From positions 1 to 64,000 of the forward strand of contig CAKVIG010000005.1 in NCBI GenBank assembly GCA_934754515.1: a stretch of DNA of 64,000 nt, in the 5' to 3' direction. The notes beneath the pieces were generated by a model. The model did not search any database. It worked only from the letters and a program-made list of their open reading frames with translations, and was not told the origin of the DNA. Each line of letters begins with the position of its first letter. Position 1 is the stretch's first letter. This document shows positions 36,450 through 45,143 of this stretch, piece after piece. The stretch comes from an uncultured Candidatus Melainabacteria bacterium. Lineage in GTDB: Bacteria > Cyanobacteriota > Vampirovibrionia > Gastranaerophilales > Gastranaerophilaceae. The translations under genes were made by a program, and so were the position numbers.

Positions 36450-37832
36450 ATGGGTTTTGATAATGAAGTAAGTTATTTAATAGATAAAGTGTATGTTAGT
36501 AAGTTGTGGAACAAATATAATATCTCTTGTGATTTTGATAAAAATATAAATATTTTTATTGGCATTAATGGTTCGTATAAAACTACATTTATAATGTTGA
36601 TTTATAATTTACTAACATTAGATTTTTCAAAACTGATTGATATTGATTTTGAATATATAGAAATTAAAATGCGTAATGCTCATATGGTGAAAAGTATATT
36701 ATTTTCTAAATCCATACAAAATAATAATGAAATTTTATATACTTTTAGAGTTTCTGGTTATGACGAAATTTGTTTTACAAAACAAGAATTAAAATTTTAC
36801 GATAAAGCTTTTAATGATGAATATGAAGATGAAGATAACTATAGAATAAAAAATACTACAGATTCTATGTTAAAATCTCGGTATAGTAACATGCGAGAAC
36901 AACTATTTAATTTAATAAATATTGATTATCTTAATATAAATCGTAACTCTCATATTAAAAATAGGTTCCCATATTTTGATGATGAAAATGAATCAATTGA
37001 TAGTGAAATTAAGAAATTAGTAAGATTATTTATACGTTATCAATCTGAAATAAAAACTTCAATCAATAATTATTCTAATGAGTTTTTTAAAGAATCTTTT
37101 GATTGTCTATTAAAATCAAATGCAAAGCATAATAAAATTTCTTTTAATTCTAAAATCCTAATGGATTACAAAGAATCGTTGAAAAGAATGTCCAATAACA
37201 ATAATTTTAGTGGTATAGATTTTCAAGATGCAATTCGTATTCTTGATGACACAAATAATATTATTGTCAAAAACATTGAAAAATTAAAAAGTAATAAAGT
37301 AAATAGTGAAAATTTATCATTACAAGATCTTGTTACCAATTTAAAACCACACGAAGTGTCTAAACTTTTAGATGGTGTATTGTCATTTCCTAAATTTCAA
37401 AATCTATGTGAGTTATACAAGGATGTTGAAAAGAAAAAGGCTAAAATAGAAAATCCCACTAATACTTTTATGAAAATAAGTAATAATTTTTTAAAATCCT
37501 CAATATCACCTAATAAAAAACTTGTTATAGCAGATGACGGTTCCCTCATGTTACAAATCGACGAAGGGAAAAGAGTACATTTAAATAAACTTTCATCTGG
37601 AGAAAAACAACTTATTATTTTATTATTAAGCGCATTATTGCAAAAAGGAAAAAGAGGAATATATATAACTGATGAACCAGAATTATCATTACATATTTCA
37701 TGGCAAGAAAAGCTTATTAATGCTTTACACAAAATAAATCCTAATATTCAATTAATAATTGCAACTCATTCTCCAGATATAGTTGCTAAATATGAAAATA
37801 AAATTAAAAGAATGGAAGGTATACTAAAATAA
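36450..37832 (+). CDS. ariA: AriA-like AAA/ABC ATPase of a PARIS-type defence system
   Basis: 460 aa. Walker A FIGINGSYKTTFIMLIYNLL (about residues 37-56), ABC-like signature LSSGEKQLIILLLSALLQKG (about 381-400), Walker B GIYITDEPELSLHISWQEKL and H-loop IATHSPDIV. Middle region helical. The following DUF4435 gene overlaps by one base (TAATG). This gene pair, an AAA_15-type ATPase plus a DUF4435 protein, defines PARIS, in which AriA senses phage anti-restriction proteins and releases AriB. Very AT-rich, consistent with imported cargo. Confidence 0.78.
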   Translation: MGFDNEVSYLIDKVYVSKLWNKYNISCDFDKNINIFIGINGSYKTTFIMLIYNLLTLDFSKLIDIDFEYIEIKMRNAHMVKSILFSKSIQNNNEILYTFRVSGYDEICFTKQELKFYDKAFNDEYEDEDNYRIKNTTDSMLKSRYSNMREQLFNLINIDYLNINRNSHIKNRFPYFDDENESIDSEIKKLVRLFIRYQSEIKTSINNYSNEFFKESFDCLLKSNAKHNKISFNSKILMDYKESLKRMSNNNNFSGIDFQDAIRILDDTNNIIVKNIEKLKSNKVNSENLSLQDLVTNLKPHEVSKLLDGVLSFPKFQNLCELYKDVEKKKAKIENPTNTFMKISNNFLKSSISPNKKLVIADDGSLMLQIDEGKRVHLNKLSSGEKQLIILLLSALLQKGKRGIYITDEPELSLHISWQEKLINALHKINPNIQLIIATHSPDIVAKYENKIKRMEGILK

Positions 37833-38725
37833 TGGAGTTTAAGAGGAATGGGGTTTCTAAATTAAATGAAAGATATTTTAGATTAAGCTCTCATGAGTAT
37901 ACTGTTTATGTAGAAGGTGACAAAGATTGTCTTTTTTGGGATGATATTTTCCCCGAACAAGAAGGCTGGACACCTAGAATTGAAGTTGTAAAAGATTCTA
38001 ATGGTAGTATTATTGGAGGATGGTTAAATCTTATCAACTATCTAGACAATGAGTTAAAAAAAGGAAATAGAGTAAATTTTATTATTGCTCAGGATGGTGA
38101 CTACAATGAAATAATACACCATAAAAAGAAATATAACAATGTAGTAACATCTAAAAAATATAGTCTTGAAAACTATATTTTTTGCCCAATAAGTTTAAAT
38201 CATTGTATAAAACGATTATCGTTTGGTGCATTTGATAATAAAATTTATGTTGAAAATAAACTGCTAAAATTTGCAAAACTTGTAGAAAAATTAATTCTAT
38301 TAGATTGTATTAATGAAAAAGAACACTTAGGATATAATATCTATAACATTCCTGAGCAATATAAACAATCATATAAGAACCTTAGGTTTTATGTTAAAAC
38401 TATAGAAAAACAATATTGTAACATAATAAAAAATAATAAGTTTTTATTAAAAAAGATTAATACAGTAAATTATATTAGATGGAAACCATTTATTAAAAAA
38501 TTAGTACAGATTATTTATACAGAAACAAATAAAGCTATAAAAAAAGAAAATGTTATTAGAACAAATAATTTAATTCGTAAGTTAGAATCTGGCAGGGGAG
38601 CAGAAGATTTATACCAATTGTGTTTGGAAAATTGTAAACTCTGCAAACATAAATGTGAAGACTATAATGACTTAATAAGCCAAGCCAACACAGCTTTTTT
38701 GAACTTAATTAAAAATAATATATAA
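37832..38725 (+). CDS. ariB: AriB-like DUF4435 TOPRIM-like effector
   Basis: 297 aa. TOPRIM-like features: YTVYVEGDKDCLFWDDIF (Glu and Asp, about residues 24-41), VNFIIAQDGDYNEI (DxD, about 85-90) and SKKYSLENYIF. A C-terminal Cys cluster (LCLENCKLCKHKCED) could bind zinc. AriB of PARIS cleaves host tRNA on release from AriA; that activity in this protein is inferred. Overlaps the ATPase by one base and is the last cargo gene before the element 1 right end. Confidence 0.78.
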   Translation: MEFKRNGVSKLNERYFRLSSHEYTVYVEGDKDCLFWDDIFPEQEGWTPRIEVVKDSNGSIIGGWLNLINYLDNELKKGNRVNFIIAQDGDYNEIIHHKKKYNNVVTSKKYSLENYIFCPISLNHCIKRLSFGAFDNKIYVENKLLKFAKLVEKLILLDCINEKEHLGYNIYNIPEQYKQSYKNLRFYVKTIEKQYCNIIKNNKFLLKKINTVNYIRWKPFIKKLVQIIYTETNKAIKKENVIRTNNLIRKLESGRGAEDLYQLCLENCKLCKHKCEDYNDLISQANTAFLNLIKNNI

Positions 38726-38890
38726 ATATCATAAATAAAGAATTCGTATTTTTATAATATTTGATAATGTAAAGGAATAGTGTTTAAATATGGAATTCAT
38801 CTGAGCTTTAGATAAAAATAAAAATTTCGAAAAATTTCACATAAATATCGACTACTATTTTTCAGAATTTCAATTGGCTTAAAACATAGA
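38726..38890. other. Right arm of element 1, noncoding
   Basis: AT-rich sequence without an ORF between the AriB stop and the end of the second recombinase. Its last 50 bases (CGAGTTCTAAGCTGTATGTC, then AAGG) match the right arm of element 2 and form the phage-side half of the attachment site. Confidence 0.5.
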
Positions 38891-40516
38891 CTACGCCACG
38901 TATTGGCGATTTGCGAGTTCTAAGCTGTATGTCAAGGTCCACCATTTAATACAAGTGGAACTATTAAAATCAGAGCCTTCGGGCTCTTTTTTAATGCTTT
39001 CAGCACTAAGGTCTTTTGAAGAAATTATTGCAGACTTAAATTCAGCAAAACCAACTTCCGCAATTCCTTGTTTTGCGAGTTTTACCAATTTTTCAATCGT
39101 AGCAAAGGGTTCACGAAATATTACTGTAATTTTTTTGTTCTTAATTGTTGCATTCAAATAGACTTCTCGAATAATTTGAGCGACTTCTTCTGCTGAAAGT
39201 TCGGTGGCTGGAAAGCTTGCTTTGTGGCACAAATCAAGGATTTTCAAACCTGTATCAAGATAATTTGTATTTGCTTTGGTGTGTTTTTGCAATTCTGCAC
39301 ATAAACGATTTAATTTTGTTTCATATTCATTTTTCAAATTCACCCACAAATCATATTCTAAAACACTATTCAGTTGGTCGAGATACATTTTTTTCAGAAT
39401 TTCTTTGCATTCGCTAATTTCAGTATTAATCCTCTCTGTTTCCTGTTTGTGAAATTCTTGTTCATCACCTAAACAAGCTTTTAGAGAAAGTTTTACAAGT
39501 TCATAAACTTCTTCATTCAAACCGATTCTTTTTAAGTGCATTCTAAAAGACTGGGTTAATTCTTTTTCAGAAATGTATGCGGTATTCGGACAACTTCTGT
39601 CATAGTGTGAACATCGGTAGTAAATATTGTTTTTCTTTTGTCTTTCGCCGCAAAAAGAATATCCGCAAACTCCGCATTTCAAGATTCCGGGATAAAGAAA
39701 ATCAAAGTTTTTTCTAACTTTAGATTTATCAACTTTCAAAAATGCTTTTTGAGCTTTTTCAAACATATCAAGACTAACAATAGGTGCGTGTTTACCTTGA
39801 TAAATGATACCGTTACAACTCATTTGTCCAATGTAAATTACATTTTTGAGCATTGATTCCAGTACGCATTGCGTGATTTTAGGTCTATCAGTTTTGTAGT
39901 AGTAGCCTTCAATAAAAAGTTGTTCGCATAGTTTTCTGAGCGAGTATTTGCCAGTTGCAAAAAGTTCAAATGCTCTTTTTACAAACAATAGTCTTGATTT
40001 ATCAATAATCAGATTCTTTTTAGCACCTCTCAAATATCCGTAAGGTGGTTGGAATGGCCAATAGCCTTCTTCAACTGCTTCTTTTAAGCCTTTTGAGATT
40101 TCTTCCGAAAGATTGTCAATATAATTTTTCGCCATTAAAACCTTAATTCCATGAATAAATTTGTCATGAGATTTAGAATTTTTGCTAATAACAGTGCCTT
40201 CTTTTACTAAATGAATTTCTAACTCATACTCTTCAAGAGTAACGTAGTCCTTGAAATTACGGTAAAGTCGGTCTGTTTTTTCAACAAGTACAGTTTTAAT
40301 TTGCGGATTAGCTTTTAGAAAAGTTAGCATTTTGTTGTAATTTGTTCTACCTGCTTTTTTAGCAGTTTCAGCGTCCGAAAATTCTTCAACAATCTGAAAA
40401 CCATGCTTTAGTGCATATTCCTTCAATAATTTTAGCTGAGCAGGAATTGAAAAACCTTCACGTTCCTGTTCTCGGCTTGAAACTCGTGCATAAATTACAA
40501 CTTCTTTGTGTTCCAT
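38891..40516 (-). CDS. Large serine recombinase, integrase of element 2
   Basis: 541 aa. VVIYARVSSREQEREGFSIP (catalytic Ser about 13-14), VLVEKTDRLYRNFKDY, zinc ribbon CGVCGYSFCGERQ...YYRCSHYDRSC, coiled coil. Highly similar to the element 1 enzyme up to residue KWW; beyond it the tail is WWTLTYSLELANRQYVA, encoded by the right arm of element 1, whereas the tRNA-joined copy has WWRLGDSNS. The right arm of element 2 would encode WWTLTYDLKLDITKIA in the same frame, so the WTLTY tail seems to be the form in the free circle. Confidence 0.88.
   Translation of the reverse strand: MEHKEVVIYARVSSREQEREGFSIPAQLKLLKEYALKHGFQIVEEFSDAETAKKAGRTNYNKMLTFLKANPQIKTVLVEKTDRLYRNFKDYVTLEEYELEIHLVKEGTVISKNSKSHDKFIHGIKVLMAKNYIDNLSEEISKGLKEAVEEGYWPFQPPYGYLRGAKKNLIIDKSRLLFVKRAFELFATGKYSLRKLCEQLFIEGYYYKTDRPKITQCVLESMLKNVIYIGQMSCNGIIYQGKHAPIVSLDMFEKAQKAFLKVDKSKVRKNFDFLYPGILKCGVCGYSFCGERQKKNNIYYRCSHYDRSCPNTAYISEKELTQSFRMHLKRIGLNEEVYELVKLSLKACLGDEQEFHKQETERINTEISECKEILKKMYLDQLNSVLEYDLWVNLKNEYETKLNRLCAELQKHTKANTNYLDTGLKILDLCHKASFPATELSAEEVAQIIREVYLNATIKNKKITVIFREPFATIEKLVKLAKQGIAEVGFAEFKSAIISSKDLSAESIKKEPEGSDFNSSTCIKWWTLTYSLELANRQYVA
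38938..38949. other. Attachment site, junction of elements 1 and 2
   Basis: TCCACCATTTAA preceded by GTATGTCAAGG, as at the right end (56013-56035). It lies inside the 3' end of the element 2 recombinase. It divides the island into elements of 18,785 and 17,086 bp. Confidence 0.75.
38973..38995 (+). terminator. Element 2-supplied terminator next to the attachment site
   Basis: GAGCC-TTCG-GGCTC hairpin with TTTTTTAA on the plus strand, in the same position as the terminators at 20195 and 56041. It would terminate the tRNA transcript if element 2 were the tRNA-proximal copy. Confidence 0.65.
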
Positions 40517-40724
40517 ATCTGAATCTCCTAGAAAATCTGAATACTAGTTTAATTTTTTACTATTTTTCAGAAGTTGTAAAGTGAGTTTGGCATACGAAAC
40601 TCCTGACTGAGTTTGCCTTAAATTCAATAGGCATAATATTTTAAAATTGGTCGTTTAGTCGTTTTGTTTTTGAAAGATTTGATAATAAAAGCCCTGAAAG
40701 CTTTTCTAAAAAGTCGTATTCAGG

Positions 40725-41165
40725 TCAATGCTCGGTCGGTAACATCAAAACAAACTGCAATGGTGTATAATTTCCCAGTTGCAAATACATTATGTAAGAG
40801 GTTAAACTCATATTTTCCGCTATCGGCAAATCAATAAATGGGATTTCTTGGCTAATTACGACTATATGCTCATCGTAATCGCCATTTTGGTTAATTCCTT
40901 CTCTAAAAATTTCAATTTTTCCTTGATTATTCTTGTCAATCAAGATTTCTACAACAAAAAAGCCGTCCTCGGTCTTGTTAAAACATTCTAAAATTGTTGG
41001 CATATAAGAAATGACTGTATCAATAAGCCAATACGCTTCCAAAGTTTCTTGAAAGTCCATGACTCCGTCAGTATACAAAAGATTGGAATAATAAGGACGT
41101 TGAAAATACCGAGTAGTACCAGTATTACGGTAGTAAATCATCTGAACATCTGAATAATTGAGCAT
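40725..41165 (-). CDS. DUF6876-like protein of element 2
   Basis: 146 aa. YYRNTGTTRYFQRPYYSNLL, YTDGVMDFQETLEAYWLIDT and VISYMPTILECF closely follow the element 1 paralogue at 21963. Gene position behind the integrase is the same in both elements. Acidic C-terminal half (FIDLPIAENMSLTSYIMYL). Likely an accessory factor of the backbone; the molecular role is unknown. Confidence 0.6.
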   Translation of the reverse strand: MLNYSDVQMIYYRNTGTTRYFQRPYYSNLLYTDGVMDFQETLEAYWLIDTVISYMPTILECFNKTEDGFFVVEILIDKNNQGKIEIFREGINQNGDYDEHIVVISQEIPFIDLPIAENMSLTSYIMYLQLGNYTPLQFVLMLPTEH

Positions 41166-41237
41166 ATTAATTCCTTAAAAATCTGAATTTTGTTTTAATT
41201 TTTTATCATTTTTCAAAAAAGTAAAGTTTTTAGAAAT

Positions 41238-41266
41238 AAAAAAAGCCACACTCTAAAATGTGTGGC
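41238..41266 (-). terminator. Terminator after the second recombinase (element 2)
   Basis: Stem GCCACAC/GTGTGGC, with seven T on the minus strand, just past the recombinase stop. It is the counterpart of 27908-27935. Confidence 0.75.
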
Positions 41267-41299
41267 GATAATTCAGATTTTCAGTAAAATTTAAAAGTA

Positions 41300-42730
41300 T
41301 TACCGCTTACGAATTTTACGGAAAGCCGATTTAAAAGTTAATTTCACTTTCTTTTCTCTATCAACTTCAAACTTGTTCTTAACAAGTAAAATTACATCTC
41401 GCTTTGCTTGTAAATCAAGAGTTCCAAAAACTTCTGATAACCGCTTTTCAGTAGCATTTTCACATAATATTTTGGCATTATCGATTTTGTTTTCAATTTC
41501 AGCAATTTGACTGGGCAAATCTCCGTAAGCCTCATTTATCAAATTTCTTTCAGCTTCAATCAGTTCTAAATCATCAATACCGTTTTCTTCAATAACATCT
41601 GCAAGTTCCAATTCTTGATGATATTTTCGGCTAACATTTCTTTTCAAGGTCGATAATTGTTGTCTTAATGGTTTTAACATTTCATTCAAGACTTCATTTA
41701 CCAAATTTTTAGGAATAAGATTTAAACGAATTTCCTTGAAATAGTCAAGAACTTCTGTATAAATATTTTTCTCATTTACGCAAATATATTTACCGTCATC
41801 ATCTCGGCAAGTGTAATAAACATATTTTCCCTTTTTGATGTCGCCAGTTAAAAGTTTATCCGTACCCTTAAAATTCAACAAATTTGAAAATAAAAATGTA
41901 TGTTTCTGCACTTTTTCAGTACCTGCATTTTTTAGCATTACCTGAACATTATTAAACAATTCATCACTAATAATAGCTTTGTGTTTACCTAAAATTTCCA
42001 TATCGCAATCCGGAAAATCATACTTTCCGGTATAAAACTTGCTTTTAAGCATACTGCTAAGGCTCGCTTTAGGAATTTTACCGCTTTTCTGCAACTTGTA
42101 AACTAAGCCTTCTTCAAAAAGAATATCAGGTAAAGTCGAAAGTGAATATTTACCTGTTGTATACAATTCATACGCTCTTTTTACAAATTCAGCCTGTTTG
42201 GGTACAATCGCAATAGCTCCGCTCTTCAATTTTGTATAACCGTAGTTCAACTTACTAGGTCTAATACCTGTTTTTGCCCTTTTTACAAGTCCTTGTTTGC
42301 GAATTTCGTTCATGTGATTAACTTCAAATTCAGCATTAGCAGTCAAAATTCTTACTAAAAATTTCTCATGAGCCTTAAACGGTTTTGTAATCACAAGGTT
42401 ATCTTGCAAACAAACAATTGTAATATCAAGTTTGTCAACTAGATTTTCAAGTTCCTCAAAATCATACGGATTTCTCGTTAAACGGTTCAAGCTGAAAGCA
42501 ATTATCACATCGGCTTTGTTTTTGTACTGTTCTGCTATCATTTTTGCAAAAACAGGTCTTTTGTGTGCTTTCATTGCACTACAATTTTCGTAATAAATAT
42601 TCCTAACTTGATAACCATGTTTTGTGCAATATTCTCGGCATTTCTCTTCTTGTGTTTCTTTGGATAAGCCTTTTTCTTGAGGTTTGCTTGATAATCTGTT
42701 GTAAATATCAACGCTTTTAGTCATCTTCAC
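41300..42730 (-). CDS. Second serine recombinase of element 2, lacking the usual zinc ribbon
   Basis: 476 aa. VDIYNRLSSKPQEKGLSKET (catalytic Ser about 14-15), VIIAFSLNRLTRNPYDF, LNYGYTKLKSG, YTTGKYSLSTLPDILF. As in the element 1 paralogue, no CGxCG zinc ribbon; at that position it reads FKGTDKLLTGDIKKGKYVYY. Long coiled coil (about 360-430) and basic C-terminus. It overlaps the ATPase by 14 bp. The ATPase-recombinase module is on the minus strand here but on the plus strand in element 1, so the module has been inverted or rebuilt. Confidence 0.85.
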   Translation of the reverse strand: MKMTKSVDIYNRLSSKPQEKGLSKETQEEKCREYCTKHGYQVRNIYYENCSAMKAHKRPVFAKMIAEQYKNKADVIIAFSLNRLTRNPYDFEELENLVDKLDITIVCLQDNLVITKPFKAHEKFLVRILTANAEFEVNHMNEIRKQGLVKRAKTGIRPSKLNYGYTKLKSGAIAIVPKQAEFVKRAYELYTTGKYSLSTLPDILFEEGLVYKLQKSGKIPKASLSSMLKSKFYTGKYDFPDCDMEILGKHKAIISDELFNNVQVMLKNAGTEKVQKHTFLFSNLLNFKGTDKLLTGDIKKGKYVYYTCRDDDGKYICVNEKNIYTEVLDYFKEIRLNLIPKNLVNEVLNEMLKPLRQQLSTLKRNVSRKYHQELELADVIEENGIDDLELIEAERNLINEAYGDLPSQIAEIENKIDNAKILCENATEKRLSEVFGTLDLQAKRDVILLVKNKFEVDREKKVKLTFKSAFRKIRKR

Positions 42731-44390
42731 CCTCCGCAGAATTTACAGGCATAACTCGATTTAAAATATCAAGCAAAATTTCATTTTCAGAAATATCAAC
42801 CTTAATTGCTTTACCAATTGGTTTCAAATCTGAACTTTTTAGGTTAAATCGTTTGTCATTAGCTAATTTCAATTTTAGTTGAGCGGTATTCAGCTTTTGT
42901 CTTTCACTCAAGCTATTAAAAATATCACAATATTTTTTAAGATTTATCCGCAAAAATTTACTCCGAGTAATCAAAAAATCACGCCCGAAAATTAACTCTT
43001 CTTTTACAAATAATCTGTAAACGTCGGCTAAAAATACATCACCGTAGTTTAATTCTGTATCAAGATAGCGTTCAAAATACTCAAAATATTCTTTTGCAAG
43101 TTGTTCTGTATTCACGACTTCAAACCCAACAATGTCATTAATTACAGACCACATTGCCATGCCAATCGCAACATTATTACACAACCTTGACTGAGTACAA
43201 AAATTTTGTGCAATTTTGAATTGCTGATTATATATTTCAATGATTTTCGAGCGGTAGCTCAATATTAACGGTAACATTGAAGATAATTTTTTCAATTCTT
43301 CTGCTGAATGGTATTTAAAGTTTGAGAGTTCAAATCTGTCTTTTGGCATATCAACCAAAATGCTTCTTGAAAAATTAGCAAAAGTAACATTTTCAAAAAA
43401 GTTATTTGTTGTAATACAAAAAGACGTATTGATATCAGTTACAATTTCTGTACCGTCTTTTGAGGACTTTTTCCTTGGTGTACCTGAATATGTGTCTTTA
43501 CCCAAATTTTCCAATTTCTCGATTAACGATTTATCAAGTTCGTCAATAAAGAACATAACATTATTTAGGTTTGATAATCCTTCTCTAATTACTGTTATCG
43601 TTGATGTTCCGCTAGTTAGTTCTGTATGATTTACAAAGCCAAAAATTGCCGCCAAACAGTACATAAGTGTTGTTTTGCCTGACGTCGGCTGACCATACAA
43701 AAATATGTACGGAAAACCTTGAGCATGCTTGATAAATAAATCAAAAAACAAAACTCCAACACAAACACCAACTGCAACCAAAACCGCAGAATCATTATAC
43801 ACCCTAGCAATTGTAACAAAGAACTCTGCCAGTATTTTCTTTGGATTATCAGAATGAAAATACACAGGTTTTGGATATTTGTGTGTCAAAATCTGTTCTT
43901 TTTCTTGTTCCGTAAGTTTTAATTCAGTTGCAATATTTGGATACTCCAAAAGCTCAGAACAATTTAGGTCAAAAATTTTGTTACTGAATACAAATATATT
44001 TTCAGTCGGCTGATAGCCGTAATTTTTGTAAATATTAATCGTTTTAATGTTTTCGTAAAGCATTTCTTTTATTTTCCAGAAAATTGGTTTAGAAAAGCTT
44101 TCTGACAAACCTACAACCCCTTTATGCAAAGCCTTTACAAATGCTTTTACATCTTCTTCATCACTTCCGCTAATCAGCTTAACAAATCGCTTTTTGTGAT
44201 ATTTTCCTTTTGTAAGTGTTAATGCTAAAAACTCAACGATTTCATGCCTGTTTTTTGTAGATAAAATTTGATTGATAACGGCAATTGGCTCTAATGTATA
44301 ATTAGCAACCTTTTTAGTCTGTTCCGTTTCAGAATTTTCTATGTCGCATAAATACAAGCCGTCTGGTTTATTCATTATTTCTTTTGTCAT
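42717..44390 (-). CDS. DUF927/Cch-like P-loop ATPase of element 2
   Basis: 557 aa. Walker A LYGQPTSGKTTLMYCLAAIF (about 230-249), ELTSGTSTITVIREGL, Walker B VMFFIDELDKS (about 277-287), FCITTNNFFENVTF. C-terminal winged-helix-like KKYCDIFNSLSERQKLNTAQ. Starts MTKEIMNKPDG after AAGGGGGAAAA. Similar over the whole length to the element 1 copy. An attenuator-like hairpin lies just upstream. Probable helicase for element replication, by analogy with Cch of SCC elements. Confidence 0.72.
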   Translation of the reverse strand: MTKEIMNKPDGLYLCDIENSETEQTKKVANYTLEPIAVINQILSTKNRHEIVEFLALTLTKGKYHKKRFVKLISGSDEEDVKAFVKALHKGVVGLSESFSKPIFWKIKEMLYENIKTINIYKNYGYQPTENIFVFSNKIFDLNCSELLEYPNIATELKLTEQEKEQILTHKYPKPVYFHSDNPKKILAEFFVTIARVYNDSAVLVAVGVCVGVLFFDLFIKHAQGFPYIFLYGQPTSGKTTLMYCLAAIFGFVNHTELTSGTSTITVIREGLSNLNNVMFFIDELDKSLIEKLENLGKDTYSGTPRKKSSKDGTEIVTDINTSFCITTNNFFENVTFANFSRSILVDMPKDRFELSNFKYHSAEELKKLSSMLPLILSYRSKIIEIYNQQFKIAQNFCTQSRLCNNVAIGMAMWSVINDIVGFEVVNTEQLAKEYFEYFERYLDTELNYGDVFLADVYRLFVKEELIFGRDFLITRSKFLRINLKKYCDIFNSLSERQKLNTAQLKLKLANDKRFNLKSSDLKPIGKAIKVDISENEILLDILNRVMPVNSAEGEDD

Positions 44391-44402
44391 TTTTCCCCCT
44401 TG

Positions 44403-44430
44403 AAAAAAGAGCTCAGGTTTTGTCCTGAGC
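44403..44430 (-). terminator. Attenuator-like hairpin before the ATPase gene (element 2)
   Basis: On the minus strand the stem GCTCAGG/CCTGAGC is followed by CTCTTTTTTC, 12 bases before the ATPase start. Same placement as 24737-24765 in element 1. Confidence 0.6.
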
Positions 44431-44448
44431 CCTTATTGCTACCGCATT

Positions 44449-44850
44449 TTAGATACTGATATCAAAAACTAAAGAATCTGAATCAACCTTTTCATTAAAC
44501 GGTACCAAAATTAGCTCTATATACTTTGAAACGTACGCTAAAAAGTATCTCTCGTTAAACTTAATGATTGGTATGAACCTGTTGAAATCTAACAAAAATG
44601 GTACAAGCTCTTCCGGCATTTCCATTTCAATTAAGTCATCATTCAAATCATCTTCTTCAAGATTGTATTTTAGCTGAGTTCCAAGAATGAGCTTGAGAAA
44701 GAACTCTCCGTCTTTTTCAAAATCAATATCACACACTTCAATTTCATTGCCGATGATATAATTTTGTTTTTTAAGCTCTTGAGCTAATTTTACTGTTAAG
44801 AAACCGTTTGATTTGATTTCTTCAAGGTTTTCAAAAAGAAGTTCTGCCAT
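44449..44850 (-). CDS. Accessory protein upstream of the ATPase (element 2), intact counterpart of 24189-24716
   Basis: 133 aa, acidic. MAELLFENLEEIKSNGFLTV, then KLAQELKKQNYIIGNEIEVC, EMPEELVPFLLDFNRFIPII and RYFLAYVSKYIELILVPF. No known family. Always just before the ATPase-recombinase pair. The element 1 counterpart contains an in-frame TGA; here the frame is open. The 5' leader holds two hairpins (ACATGTGC/GCACATGT and AGTAGA/TCTACT). Confidence 0.6.
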   Translation of the reverse strand: MAELLFENLEEIKSNGFLTVKLAQELKKQNYIIGNEIEVCDIDFEKDGEFFLKLILGTQLKYNLEEDDLNDDLIEMEMPEELVPFLLDFNRFIPIIKFNERYFLAYVSKYIELILVPFNEKVDSDSLVFDISI

Positions 44851-44956
44851 AGGCTAATTCCTTTCACATGTGCATCATGCGCACATGTTTGTTATACTAT
44901 TACTAGTAGAGCATGATTCTACTGCTCTTTAGGGGAAGCTTCCCTTAGATCTGGGG

Positions 44957-45078
44957 TTAGAAAGCTAAAATCGACTCGAAAATGATTTTCAAAAGCTTTT
45001 TAACCTCTTCTTCTTCCTGAAGGTCTAAGTCCTTCACATACCGGTCCTTTAGACTTTTATTCTTATTTGCTTTTCCAT
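44957..45078 (-). pseudogene. Small backbone ORF with start and body in different frames (element 2)
   Basis: GGAGG precedes ATG (45078) but that frame ends after 9 codons at TAA. The -1 frame runs on for about 36 codons to TAA at 44957, ending EEEEVKKLLKIIFESILAF, like the element 1 ORF at 24029-24118. A frameshift mutation, or programmed frameshifting, would be needed to make one protein. An internal GTG (KDLDLQEEEEV) after AAAGGACC could also start a 26-aa product. Confidence 0.35.
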
Positions 45079-45143
45079 AAGCAACCTCCTATTCTGTCAG
45101 TTCTTACTACGCTCTAAAAAGAGAAACCGACGTTTGCATAATT

